The notes: a model not told the origin generated them from the sequence alone. Positions 1 through 5,879 are shown, counted from the stretch's first letter. The stretch is 7,170 nt of DNA from Lachnospiraceae bacterium (GCA_017634255.1 JAGBNT010000089.1:1-7170); one strand, 5' to 3'. A program made the numbers and translations.

Positions 1-288
1 CATAAGTATCAGCACAATATCGGGCTTAAAGCCGTAGAGCTCCGAATTTTCATCCAGCACCGCCATATTGATGCCGCCGTACTCTCCCTCGAAGATCTCT
101 GCCGAAATCCCGGCATTGTCCAGAAAGAGATTTAAGATAAGGGCAAAGTGCTGTATGGAATAGGAGGACAAAACAGCCACCTTAAGCTTCTTTCCATTGC
201 TGCCCGCCCGGCTTAGCGAGGGGTCCTACTTAAGCCGCTTTGCGCTCCTTAAAAGCTCCGTTACCGGTTTATTTCTCAAACTTTCCAT
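1..288 (-). CDS. FkbH-like (HAD-IIIC family) protein, N-terminal part, with in-frame TAG at codon 21; runs off left edge
   Basis: The ATG (288-286) directly follows the tadA stop and has AGGAG (301-297) eight bases upstream. The frame gives 20 codons (MESLRNKP...), a TAG at 228-226, then 75 more open codons to the window edge. The downstream part contains LKVAVLSSYSIQHF, an EIFEGEYGGINMAVLD segment and LYGFKPDIVLIL. That is the N-terminal SGNH-like pattern of FkbH/HAD-IIIC proteins (first strand, EGxYG, D..S.LY.F.PD.V). FkbH-like proteins act on glyceryl or other acyl groups linked to carrier proteins; the catalytic HAD part is outside the window, so function here is not shown. The sequence before TAG (LLRSAKRLK) also looks like a normal FkbH lead-in, so the TAG seems to interrupt one gene. 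Translation could restart at GTG 180-178, with GGAAAG nine bases upstream, just at the first core strand. Nonsense mutation, sequencing error and a 20-codon leader peptide are the alternatives. Confidence 0.65.
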
Positions 289-801
289 TTATAACACTCC
301 TATATCCGGCCGGCTCTCCGGCGTCTCTGCTTCTTTTTCGGCCTTTAACCTGACTCTCAGCTCCTTAAAGAAGCTGCTTAAGAGCTGCTGACATGCCTCG
401 CCCAGGACCCCGCTCAGCGTTTCGACCCGGTGGTTAAACCTGCTCTCATCGAGGATATTTAAGATCGAACCCGCGCAGCCGGACTTGGGAGACATAGCTC
501 CGATGACACAACGCTTTATACGCGACTGCACTATCGCGCCCGCACACATCGGGCAGGGCTCCAGCGTAATATATATCGTGCAGTCCTCAAGCCGCCAATC
601 TCCTATTACCTTCGTGGCCTTCTTTATAGCGGAGATCTCCGCATGGGCCAAGGTGCTCTTATCGGTATTCCGCCTGTTGTATCCCCGGCCTATTATCCTT
701 CCCTCATATACTATGACGCAGCCTATTGGGGACTCGCCCATTTTATAGGCTTTGCGGGCCTGTTTTAAGGCCTCCTTCATATATTTTTCATCCTCAGTCA
801 A
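289..801 (-). CDS. tadA: tRNA-specific adenosine deaminase TadA
   Basis: Deaminates adenosine 34 to inosine in the tRNA-Arg(ACG) anticodon in the cytoplasm, widening wobble decoding. Using the TTG at 801-799 the protein has 170 residues and starts MTEDEKYMKEALKQA, matching the usual TadA N-terminus; an ATG at 780-778 would give 163 and lose that start. Visible motifs are PIGCVIV, the zinc/catalytic HAE (His53, Glu55), the zinc-binding PCPMC (Cys83, Cys86) and the SGCAGSILNIL segment seen in bacterial TadA rather than in other cytidine/deoxycytidylate deaminases. The last 15-20 residues are a charged tail of no recognised function. AGGTGGAG lies about 10 bases before the TTG, and the start overlaps the last 8 bases of the preceding radical SAM gene, which suggests translational coupling. 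The GTG at 804-802 is a possible alternative start. The TAA stop abuts the ATG of the FkbH-like gene. Confidence 0.93.
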   Translation of the reverse strand: MTEDEKYMKEALKQARKAYKMGESPIGCVIVYEGRIIGRGYNRRNTDKSTLAHAEISAIKKATKVIGDWRLEDCTIYITLEPCPMCAGAIVQSRIKRCVIGAMSPKSGCAGSILNILDESRFNHRVETLSGVLGEACQQLLSSFFKELRVRLKAEKEAETPESRPDIGVL

Positions 802-1489
802 CACCGCGAAGCTCCACCTGCTCAATAGTTTTTTTGAGGATCTCCCTGCAGCTTTTGAGCACCTCGATATCCGGCGCCGCGAGCCCGCTATCCAGCACGT
901 CATCCCCGTCTTCGAACCTCTGTATAAAATATCTTTTGGCACCCTTGAGCCATATGGAGATGTTTTCGGCGGTCCTTTCGTCAAAATAACCCCTGACGGC
1001 CGTGGTACGGAATTCATAGTCGATACCGCTCTCCATAATAAGCTTCGCCGAGAGCTCCACCTTCGATATGTCAAAATTCTGCAATCCGGTTATCCTGGCA
1101 TAACCCTCTCTGTCGGATTTTATATCCATTGCAAACATATCCGCAAGTCGCCTGTCTATGATCTCCTTAAGCACCTCCGGTCTGTAGCCGTTGGTGTCAA
1201 GCTTTACCGCCATTCCGGTTTCCCTGAGCCTTTCCATGAAAGCGGGCAGGTCCGGCTCCAGAGTGGGCTCCCCGCCTGTTATACAGATTCCCTCAAGGAT
1301 ACCCCTGCGCTTTTTGATGTATTCGAATATCTCTTCCTCCGGTATCATGGGCTGCGAAGCGGGATTCAGCACCAGGGCGGAATTCTGGCAGAAGCCACAG
1401 CGGAAATTGCAGCCCCCCGTAAAGACGATGGAGGCCACTTTACCGGGAAAATCCAGTAGTGTAGTTTTGTTAAAGCCTCTTATTATCAA
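794..1489 (-). CDS. NrdG-like radical SAM protein (anaerobic ribonucleotide reductase activating protein type)
   Basis: A 231-residue radical SAM protein. It opens with IRGFNKTTLLDFPGKVASIVFTGGCNFRC, the signature of the TIGR02495-type NrdG relatives found in Clostridia and archaea. The CX3CX2C cluster motif is Cys27, Cys31, Cys34, and ITGGEPTLEPD (about 70-80) is the SAM-contacting GGEP motif. KLDTNG at about 96-101 is the next conserved strand. Such proteins bind a [4Fe-4S] cluster, cleave SAM and are annotated as glycyl-radical activators of anaerobic ribonucleotide reductase. No nrdD is present in the window, so the target is not established. The start is TTG (1489-1487) with GAGG seven bases upstream; that site overlaps the TGA of the regulator gene, leaving only 9 bases between the two genes. 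The 3' end overlaps tadA by 8 bases. Confidence 0.88.
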   Translation of the reverse strand: MIIRGFNKTTLLDFPGKVASIVFTGGCNFRCGFCQNSALVLNPASQPMIPEEEIFEYIKKRRGILEGICITGGEPTLEPDLPAFMERLRETGMAVKLDTNGYRPEVLKEIIDRRLADMFAMDIKSDREGYARITGLQNFDISKVELSAKLIMESGIDYEFRTTAVRGYFDERTAENISIWLKGAKRYFIQRFEDGDDVLDSGLAAPDIEVLKSCREILKKTIEQVELRGVD

Positions 1490-1498
1490 AATTTATCC

Positions 1499-2584
1499 TC
1501 AATTTTTGCGCATTTTCAGGTAAGTTAAGACCATTATGGCGATCTTTAAGGTAAGGGCATCGTCAAATTCCCTTATATCAAGGCCTGTGGCCTTCTCTAT
1601 CTTTTCGATCCTGTACATCAGCGTATTCCGGTGAATATAGAGCTTCCTCGAAGTCTCAGACACATTGAGGCTGTTGTCGAGAAAGGTATTTATCGTAGAA
1701 AGCGTCTCCTCATCCAGCGAATCAGGTATCTCCTCGCCAAAGATCTCATGCAGGAACATTTCGCACAGATTCACGGGCAGCTGATATATGAGCCGGCCTA
1801 TCCCCAGGGAGCTGTATGAGAAGATATTTTTATCCATATAAAAGAGCTTGCCGACGTCAATGGTAAGGCAGGCCTCCTTATAGGAACGGGATATCTGCGA
1901 TATCTCTTCCGTGATGCCCCCAGAGGCCACGCGGACGCCCAGCATTGCCTCGGTCTCCATTATATCCACCAGCATTCCGGCTGTCTCGTCGATCTCCTGG
2001 CGCCAGTCACCGGAGTTGAGCTCCTTTATAAGGACCACCTGATTCTTGTCTACTGTGGCTATGAGATCCTCGCTGCTGGCCGCAAAGAGGCTGGTCAGGA
2101 CCCTCAGGGTTTCGGCTGCACTTCCATCCCCATGCTTGACCGGCTCGATCACAAAGGCGGCTCTCGCGGCCTTCTCTTTAATGTGGAGCTGCCTCGACCT
2201 GTTATATATGTCTACCGGGAGCAGATTGTCCGTAAGGAGATTTTGCAGAAAAGAATTTTTGTCGAGATTTTCGCTGTAGGCCTCCAACAGGGCGGTCAGC
2301 TCGCTGAGGGCTATTCTTCCTATCATGCGGCTTTTTTCCGCATCTCCGGCGCTGATCACCACAAAGGCCAGGCTGCCGTCGTTTTCCAGCCTGAAATAAA
2401 ATTTATCTGCAATGCTGCTTGAAACGGCTCCGCTGTCTATAAAGGAGCGGATGCTCACCGGAGATATATCCTCTTTTATCGTGGCTGCAACGATACTTCC
2501 ATCGGCCTGCGCCACCGCAATATTCACCCCGGAGATCCCGGTAAGGTCGTCAATACATTTCTGGATGGTTTTTCCGCTTATCAT
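1499..2584 (-). CDS. CdaR/PucR-type transcriptional regulator (C-terminal HTH_30)
   Basis: A 361-residue regulator from ATG 2584-2582. Its C-terminus contains LDNSLNVSETSRKLYIHRNT followed by LMYRIEKIEKATGLDI, the typical PucR C-terminal helix-turn-helix of CdaR (sugar diacid) and PucR (purine) regulators. The middle (about 125-280) fits the degenerate GGDEF-like CdaR domain, including VRVASGGITEEISQISRSYKEA. The first roughly 110 residues (KCIDDLTGISGVNIAVAQAD...) resemble a small sensor domain; the ligand cannot be told from sequence. A longer start at ATG 2617 is unlikely because that ATG lies inside the -10 box of the promoter; the chosen start has a G-rich site (GGGGGGAAG) just upstream. 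It lies downstream of the ugpC-xylB unit, past a terminator, and may control that sugar unit, the NrdG-like/tadA genes it is linked with, or itself. That role is inference. Confidence 0.85.
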   Translation of the reverse strand: MISGKTIQKCIDDLTGISGVNIAVAQADGSIVAATIKEDISPVSIRSFIDSGAVSSSIADKFYFRLENDGSLAFVVISAGDAEKSRMIGRIALSELTALLEAYSENLDKNSFLQNLLTDNLLPVDIYNRSRQLHIKEKAARAAFVIEPVKHGDGSAAETLRVLTSLFAASSEDLIATVDKNQVVLIKELNSGDWRQEIDETAGMLVDIMETEAMLGVRVASGGITEEISQISRSYKEACLTIDVGKLFYMDKNIFSYSSLGIGRLIYQLPVNLCEMFLHEIFGEEIPDSLDEETLSTINTFLDNSLNVSETSRKLYIHRNTLMYRIEKIEKATGLDIREFDDALTLKIAIMVLTYLKMRKN

Positions 2585-2612
2585 AGCTTCCCCCCGTTGT
2601 ATTCTTACGGTA

Positions 2613-2642
2613 ATCATAGCATTTACAGGCGTGGCACTTCAA
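2613..2642 (-). promoter_or_regulatory. Extended -10 promoter of the CdaR-type regulator operon
   Basis: On the minus strand TTGAAG (2642-2637), an 18-base spacer and TATGAT (2618-2613), with TG one base before the -10 (2621-2620), form a sigma-A extended -10 promoter. Transcription would start near 2607-2606, giving a leader of about 22 bases to ATG 2584. This decides the start of the regulator, since ATG 2617 is within the -10. Confidence 0.7.
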
Positions 2643-2645
2643 GTG
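2635..2645. promoter_or_regulatory. Palindrome over the -35 of the regulator promoter, possible operator
   Basis: CACTT-C-AAGTG is a perfect 5-bp inverted repeat around one base, and it covers the -35 hexamer of the regulator promoter. A palindrome here would suit a repressor or autoregulatory site. It is short, so chance is possible; no second copy was noticed in the window. Confidence 0.3.
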
Positions 2646-2656
2646 TGGCCGTCAGA

Positions 2657-2695
2657 AAACGAGCAGGGCGGATGAATTCCCGACCCTGCTCGTTT
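2657..2695 (-). terminator. Rho-independent terminator after xylB
   Basis: AAACGAGCAGGG (2657-2668) and CCCTGCTCGTTT (2684-2695) form a perfect 12-bp stem around a 15-base loop. Read on the minus strand the stem ends in a short TTTT. It lies about 45 bases beyond the xylB stop and directly before the regulator promoter, so it separates the sugar unit from the regulator operon. Confidence 0.8.
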
Positions 2696-2739
2696 GTATT
2701 CTCTGACTAAATACACTTTCTTTACAGTATGACCTGCTA

Positions 2740-4215
2740 TCACAGCAAAGTATTATAGAGCTCCTTTACTGTAGGATAGATCTGCTTAAATTTATTATAT
2801 GCCTCTTCGTAGCGCTTAGTTATCTCAGGATCAGGCTCCACTGTTGAAGAGATCTTTACTATCTTCGATGCGGCTTCCACAACCGAGCTGTATTCTCCGC
2901 AGGCCACCGCTGCCAGCATTGCTCCGCCCATGGAAGGACCCTGCTCATTTTCGGGAACGTCTACGCTGATACCGAGCACGTTTGCCATAACCTTCTTAGG
3001 CAGCTCACCCTTGGAGCCGCCGCCTACGATCTTCGTGCGGTCTATCTTAAGCCCCAGCGATTTGGCGACCTCGAAGGAATCCCTTATGCCGAAGGAAACA
3101 CCCTCAACCACTGACTGTATCATATCCGTCCTCGAGGTATCCATGCTCATGCCGATAAACATACCCCTTGCATTGGGGTTATTGTGGGGCGAACGCTCTC
3201 CCATGAGGTAGGGCAGGAAAAATACCTTGTTGTTTCCAAGCATATCATCCTTTATAGCGCCCTCCATGCCCTTGTAATCCTTGGATTCAAGGATGTGCTC
3301 ATAGAACCAGTTCTTGCAGCTGGCCGCTGAGAGCATGCAGCCCATCAGATGATAGTGCCCGTCGGCATGGGCGAAGGCGTGAAGCGCGTTGAAGCGGTCT
3401 ACGCAGAAATCGTTGCTGGAGATAAATATGGTGCCCGAGGTTCCAAGGGAGATATTGCACATACCGTCGCCCACCGTTCCGGTGCCCACAGCCGCTGCCG
3501 CATTGTCTCCGGCTCCCGCTGCCACCTTTACCGAGGCGGAAAGCCCCAGCTCCTCGGCAACATCCGGCTTTAAGGTCCCTACGGCCTCATAGCTTTCGAA
3601 TATCTTTGCCAGCTTATCCTCGGAAATACCACAAATGTCGCACATTTCCTTAGACCACTTCTTATTTTTAACGTCGAACAGGAGCATACCCGAAGCATCC
3701 GAAACGTCGGTACAGTGTACTCCCGTCATCATATAGGCGATGTAGTCCTTCGGAAGCATTATCTTAGCTATCCGGTTAAAGTTGTCGGGCTCGTTTTCCT
3801 TCATCCAAAGGATCTTCGGAGCGGTAAAACCAGCGAAGGCTATATTTGCGCAATATTCGGACAGCTTTTCCTTGCCTATTACATTGTTTAAATACTCAGT
3901 CTCCTTGATGGTCCTGCCATCATTCCACAAAATCGCCGGGCGGATAACCTTGTCATCCTTATCCAGTACAACAAGACCGTGCATCTGTCCGCCGAAGGAA
4001 ATACCCGCAACCTTGTCCTTATCGACATCCTTTATAAGCTCCCGTACTCCCTCCTTAACGGCCTTCCACCAGTCCTCGGGGTTCTGCTGCGACCAGCCCG
4101 GATGGGGGAACTCAATGGGATAATCCTTTGAAACGATATTTTCAATCTTTCCGCTGCTCTCCATCAAAAGCAGCTTTACTGCAGAAGTTCCAAGATCAAT
4201 TCCGATATAGAACAT
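2740..4215 (-). CDS. xylB: Xylulokinase XylB
   Basis: FGGY-family sugar kinase, 491 residues from ATG 4215-4213. It phosphorylates D-xylulose with ATP to D-xylulose 5-phosphate, feeding the pentose phosphate pathway. Seen in order: YIGIDLGTSAVK (N-terminal phosphate loop), HPGWSQQNPEDWW, ISFGGQMHG with the substrate-binding Met-His pair at about 78-79, ILWNDGRT, AGAGDNAAAAVGTG with the probable catalytic Asp at about 237, ISLGTSGTIF, FLPYLMGERSPHNNPNARG and the C-terminal VGGGSKGELPKKVMANVLG nucleotide motif. These match xylulokinase rather than glycerol, gluconate or ribulose kinases, and the length is normal. GTG 4221-4219 would add two residues; the ATG is preferred because AGGAG lies 10 bases upstream and MFYIGIDLGTS is the usual start. 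The ribosome binding site overlaps the stop of ugpC, so the two genes are co-transcribed and probably coupled. Substrate specificity is inferred by family. Confidence 0.93.
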   Translation of the reverse strand: MFYIGIDLGTSAVKLLLMESSGKIENIVSKDYPIEFPHPGWSQQNPEDWWKAVKEGVRELIKDVDKDKVAGISFGGQMHGLVVLDKDDKVIRPAILWNDGRTIKETEYLNNVIGKEKLSEYCANIAFAGFTAPKILWMKENEPDNFNRIAKIMLPKDYIAYMMTGVHCTDVSDASGMLLFDVKNKKWSKEMCDICGISEDKLAKIFESYEAVGTLKPDVAEELGLSASVKVAAGAGDNAAAAVGTGTVGDGMCNISLGTSGTIFISSNDFCVDRFNALHAFAHADGHYHLMGCMLSAASCKNWFYEHILESKDYKGMEGAIKDDMLGNNKVFFLPYLMGERSPHNNPNARGMFIGMSMDTSRTDMIQSVVEGVSFGIRDSFEVAKSLGLKIDRTKIVGGGSKGELPKKVMANVLGISVDVPENEQGPSMGGAMLAAVACGEYSSVVEAASKIVKISSTVEPDPEITKRYEEAYNKFKQIYPTVKELYNTLL

Positions 4216-4229
4216 ATACACTCATCTCC

Positions 4230-5345
4230 TTAATTTGTTATTATTTTCTCTGTCTCTTTGTCGAATACGTGAATCTTTTCCGTATCCATAACAAATTTAC
4301 AATTACTGCCTCTCTGGGCCGTTGTACGAGGGTCTACCCTGGCTGTCATAGGGAAGTCTCCGAGATCGAAATACAGGAATACTTCCGCTCCGAGAAGCTC
4401 ATAAACCTTGATAGTAGCGTCGAAGCTGGCTTCCTTGGGAAGCGTGTCGACGGCGATCTGCGAATCATATACATCCTCAGGACGGATACCGAAGGTAACG
4501 GTCTTTCCTACGTAGCCTCCATCGATAAGCTTCTTCGACTTTGAGGGAGGAAGGGGGATAGAGTGGTTTGCAACCTTTAACAGCGCCGTATCTCCGTTCT
4601 TATCCACAACCGCATCGAGGAAGTTCATCTGGGGCGAGCCCATGAAGCCTGCAACGAAGAGGTTCTGCGGCTCATCGTAGAGCTTCTGGGGGGTGTCCAC
4701 CTGCTGAACCACACCCTTGTTCATAACTACGATACGGGTTCCGAGGGTCATAGCCTCTGTCTGGTCGTGGGTAACATATATAATAGTGGTTCCAAGTCTC
4801 TGGTGGAGCTTTGCTATCTCAATACGCATCTGCACACGAAGCTTTGCGTCCAGGTTGGACAGCGGCTCGTCCATAAGGAAGACCTTGGGGTTACGGACTA
4901 TGGCACGTCCCATAGCCACACGCTGCCTCTGTCCTCCGGAAAGAGCCTTCGGTTTACGGTCTAAGAGAGAGGAAAGATCGAGGATCTTCGCCGCCTCCCG
5001 GACCTGCCTGTCTATCTCGTCCTTCGGTACCTTTCTGAGCTTAAGACCGAAGGCCATGTTGTCGTAAACGGTCATATGCGGGTAAAGCGCGTAATTCTGG
5101 AAAACCATGGCGATATCACGATCCTTGGGCTGCACGTCATTTACAAGAGTGCCGTCGATACGCAGCTCGCCGGAGGAGATCTCCTCAAGACCCGCCACCA
5201 TACGAAGAGTTGTGGATTTTCCGCAGCCGGAAGGACCTACGAAGATGATAAATTCCTTATCCTCGATTTCAAGGTTGAAGTCCTTAACCGCCTCATAGCC
5301 GTTGGGATAAACTTTACAGATGTTTTTCAATGAAAGACTGGACAT
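4230..5345 (-). CDS. ugpC: ABC sugar importer ATPase, MsmK/UgpC/MalK type
   Basis: Cytoplasmic ATPase subunit of CUT1-class sugar importers, 371 residues, the normal length. Motifs: Walker A GPSGCGKST (37-45), Q-loop QNYALYPHMTV (Gln83), signature LSGGQRQRVAMGRA (135-148), Walker B VFLMDEP (155-161), D-loop SNLDAKLR and switch His193 in YVTHDQTEAMT. After about residue 235 the MalK-type TOBE/OB regulatory domain follows, with FGIRPEDVYDS and a VYELLGAEVFLYF segment. The start has a very good ribosome binding site, AGGAGG (5357-5352) six bases before ATG. No permease or solute-binding gene is adjacent, and in Firmicutes a single MsmK-like ATPase can serve several importers, so the sugar cannot be named. 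Linkage to xylB suggests pentose or pentoside use. Its stop overlaps the xylB ribosome binding site. MsmK and MalK are equally possible names. Confidence 0.92.
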   Translation of the reverse strand: MSSLSLKNICKVYPNGYEAVKDFNLEIEDKEFIIFVGPSGCGKSTTLRMVAGLEEISSGELRIDGTLVNDVQPKDRDIAMVFQNYALYPHMTVYDNMAFGLKLRKVPKDEIDRQVREAAKILDLSSLLDRKPKALSGGQRQRVAMGRAIVRNPKVFLMDEPLSNLDAKLRVQMRIEIAKLHQRLGTTIIYVTHDQTEAMTLGTRIVVMNKGVVQQVDTPQKLYDEPQNLFVAGFMGSPQMNFLDAVVDKNGDTALLKVANHSIPLPPSKSKKLIDGGYVGKTVTFGIRPEDVYDSQIAVDTLPKEASFDATIKVYELLGAEVFLYFDLGDFPMTARVDPRTTAQRGSNCKFVMDTEKIHVFDKETEKIITN

Positions 5346-5376
5346 AAATTACCTCCTAAAAAACTAAACTGTCGCG

Positions 5377-5385
5377 ATTATAGCA
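5377..5385 (-). promoter_or_regulatory. Extended -10 promoter close to ugpC
   Basis: The minus strand has TGC-TATAAT (5385-5377), a perfect extended -10. At the expected -35 position there is only ATGGTA (three of six matches, 18-base spacer). Transcription would begin near 5370, giving a leader of about 25 bases with the AGGAGG site. The weak -35 fits a promoter needing an activator or relying on the extended -10. Confidence 0.65.
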
Positions 5386-5489
5386 TCTGTCTAAAACACA
5401 TACCATGACACGACTGCCTAAATTTTTCAGGAGATCGTTATACACTTTTTACATGAGATGAGAAACTACCTTATGTATATTCCAAACAG

Positions 5490-5515
5490 TTTTTCCGATA
5501 GACTTTTTCCGATAG
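5490..5515 (-). repeat. 12-bp tandem direct repeat in the ugpC upstream region
   Basis: CTATCGGAAAAA occurs twice on the minus strand (5515-5504 and 5501-5490) with two bases between, a 14-bp period. It lies about 105-130 bases upstream of the ugpC extended -10 and inside the leader of the more distant promoter. A binding site for a regulator that recognises direct repeats is possible; function is unknown. Confidence 0.6.
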
Positions 5516-5546
5516 CTTCTATCTTCACGTCACGTACCTTAAATTG

Positions 5547-5567
5547 AGCCGCCAGCGGGCTTTTTTT
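5547..5567 (+). terminator. Possible plus-strand terminator
   Basis: AGCC (5547-5550), a 7-base loop and GGCT (5558-5561) are followed by TTTTTTT (5561-5567) on the plus strand. The stem is only 4 bp (a longer version needs a bulge), so it is weak. No plus-strand gene precedes it, so any transcript it ends would be a small RNA from about 5400-5545, for which no convincing promoter was found. Confidence 0.35.
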
Positions 5568-5568
5568 G

Positions 5569-5597
5569 ATTGTATAAATACTGGGGAAAAAAGTCAA
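5569..5597 (-). promoter_or_regulatory. Distal sigma-A-type promoter upstream of ugpC
   Basis: On the minus strand TTGACT (5597-5592), a 17-base spacer and TACAAT (5574-5569) match the consensus at five of six positions in each hexamer. Transcription from about 5562 would give a leader of about 215 bases before ugpC. It starts only about 10 bases beyond the U-tract of the terminator for the small-ORF unit, as expected of a new transcription unit. Confidence 0.6.
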
Positions 5598-5605
5598 TGA
5601 AGCGG

Positions 5606-5653
5606 AAAAAGGGGTTCTGAATACATCTTATATTCAAAGATGCATCAGAACCC
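5606..5653 (-). terminator. Strong Rho-independent terminator after the small ORFs
   Basis: On the minus strand GGGTTCTGATGCATCTT (5653-5637) pairs with AAGATGTATTCAGAACCC (5629-5612). The stem has about 17 pairs with one bulged base and one G-U pair, closing a 7-base loop. It is followed by C and TTTTT (5610-5606). It ends the unit holding the two small ORFs, whose last stop is 20 bases away. Confidence 0.85.
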
Positions 5654-5673
5654 TCGTATAATTATGATGTCCA

Positions 5674-5778
5674 TTACCATCCTCCAGTTACTCCACCGGA
5701 ATAAAGACCCCAATCTCCGGTCTTACCTCCGAAATAACGGCCTTCAAGTCCGATGTGATGTAGCTTTGTGTGTAACAC
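5674..5778 (-). CDS. Small Gly/Trp-rich ORF, candidate modified-peptide precursor
   Basis: Thirty-four codons from GTG (5778-5776) to TAA (5676-5674). The first ten residues (VLHTKLHHIG) are basic; the rest is rich in Gly and aromatic residues, with GRYFGGKTGDWGLY and the ending GGVTGGW. It contains one K-x-x-x-W (KTGDW), the spacing crosslinked in streptide-type RiPPs. The start is poorly supported: GAGG is only two bases before GTG and there is no ATG in frame. Support for it being real is the composition, the terminator 20 bases after the stop, and a radical SAM/SPASM gene about 230 bases upstream. The same frame continues from the preceding small ORF across TAA-TGA. Not recognised as any named family; a chance frame is possible. 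Confidence 0.4.
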   Translation of the reverse strand: MLHTKLHHIGLEGRYFGGKTGDWGLYSGGVTGGW

Positions 5779-5793
5779 TTCCTCTTTGGGTCA

Positions 5794-5859
5794 TTATAAG
5801 ATACTATCTGACGCAGTAAGCAGTACAGCGATCGCTGTAAAAACTCCAAATATCCACAT
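5794..5859 (-). CDS. 21-residue hydrophobic small ORF
   Basis: ATG 5859-5857 has AAAGGAGG (5874-5867) seven bases upstream, as good a ribosome binding site as any in the window. The product starts MWIFGVFTAIAVLLTA and ends SDSIL; residues 2-16 are hydrophobic enough for a short membrane segment or a signal-like stretch. An in-frame ATG at 5877 would add six residues but lies upstream of the binding site. It stops at TAA, followed at once by TGA, then the Gly-rich ORF in the same frame. Possible roles are a small membrane peptide, a leader peptide, or the N-terminal part of a peptide gene split by stops. Not recognised. Confidence 0.5.
   Translation of the reverse strand: MWIFGVFTAIAVLLTASDSIL
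5824..5839. repeat. 16-bp perfect palindrome within the small ORF
   Basis: TACAGCGATCGCTGTA reads the same on both strands, centred on GCGATCGC. It lies inside the hydrophobic small ORF (codons for about Thr8 to Val12). It may be a protein-binding site or just coding sequence; no other copy was noticed in the window. Confidence 0.5.
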
Positions 5860-5879
5860 ACCACTACCTCCTTTCATCT

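Noticed and set aside
289..1074. Extending tadA upstream to position 1074 (261 codons)
   Set aside because: The extra Arg/Ser-rich residues overlap the NrdG-like gene out of frame. TadA proteins begin near the TTG at 801.
752..1459. Long plus-strand open frame of 235 codons
   Set aside because: It is the antisense shadow of the NrdG-like gene and the start of tadA. It has no recognisable motif, and the minus strand encodes a clear CX3CX2C radical SAM protein.
4128..4544. Plus-strand open frame of 138 codons across the ugpC-xylB junction
   Set aside because: It is antisense to two well-recognised genes, has no good ribosome binding site that I could see, and has no family motif.
2740..5345. 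A complete sugar ABC importer
   Set aside because: Only the ATPase gene is present; no permease or lipoprotein gene is found on either side within the window.
5401..5450. CcpA (cre) site before ugpC
   Set aside because: The best candidate, around TGTATAACGATCTC on the minus strand, matches only part of the cre consensus and lacks the symmetric right half.
5649..5681. Tiny ORF (MDIIIIRGF) after a GGAGG, running into the terminator hairpin
   Set aside because: Nine codons ending inside the terminator stem. The GGAGG is part of the Gly codons of the preceding ORF, so it is probably incidental.
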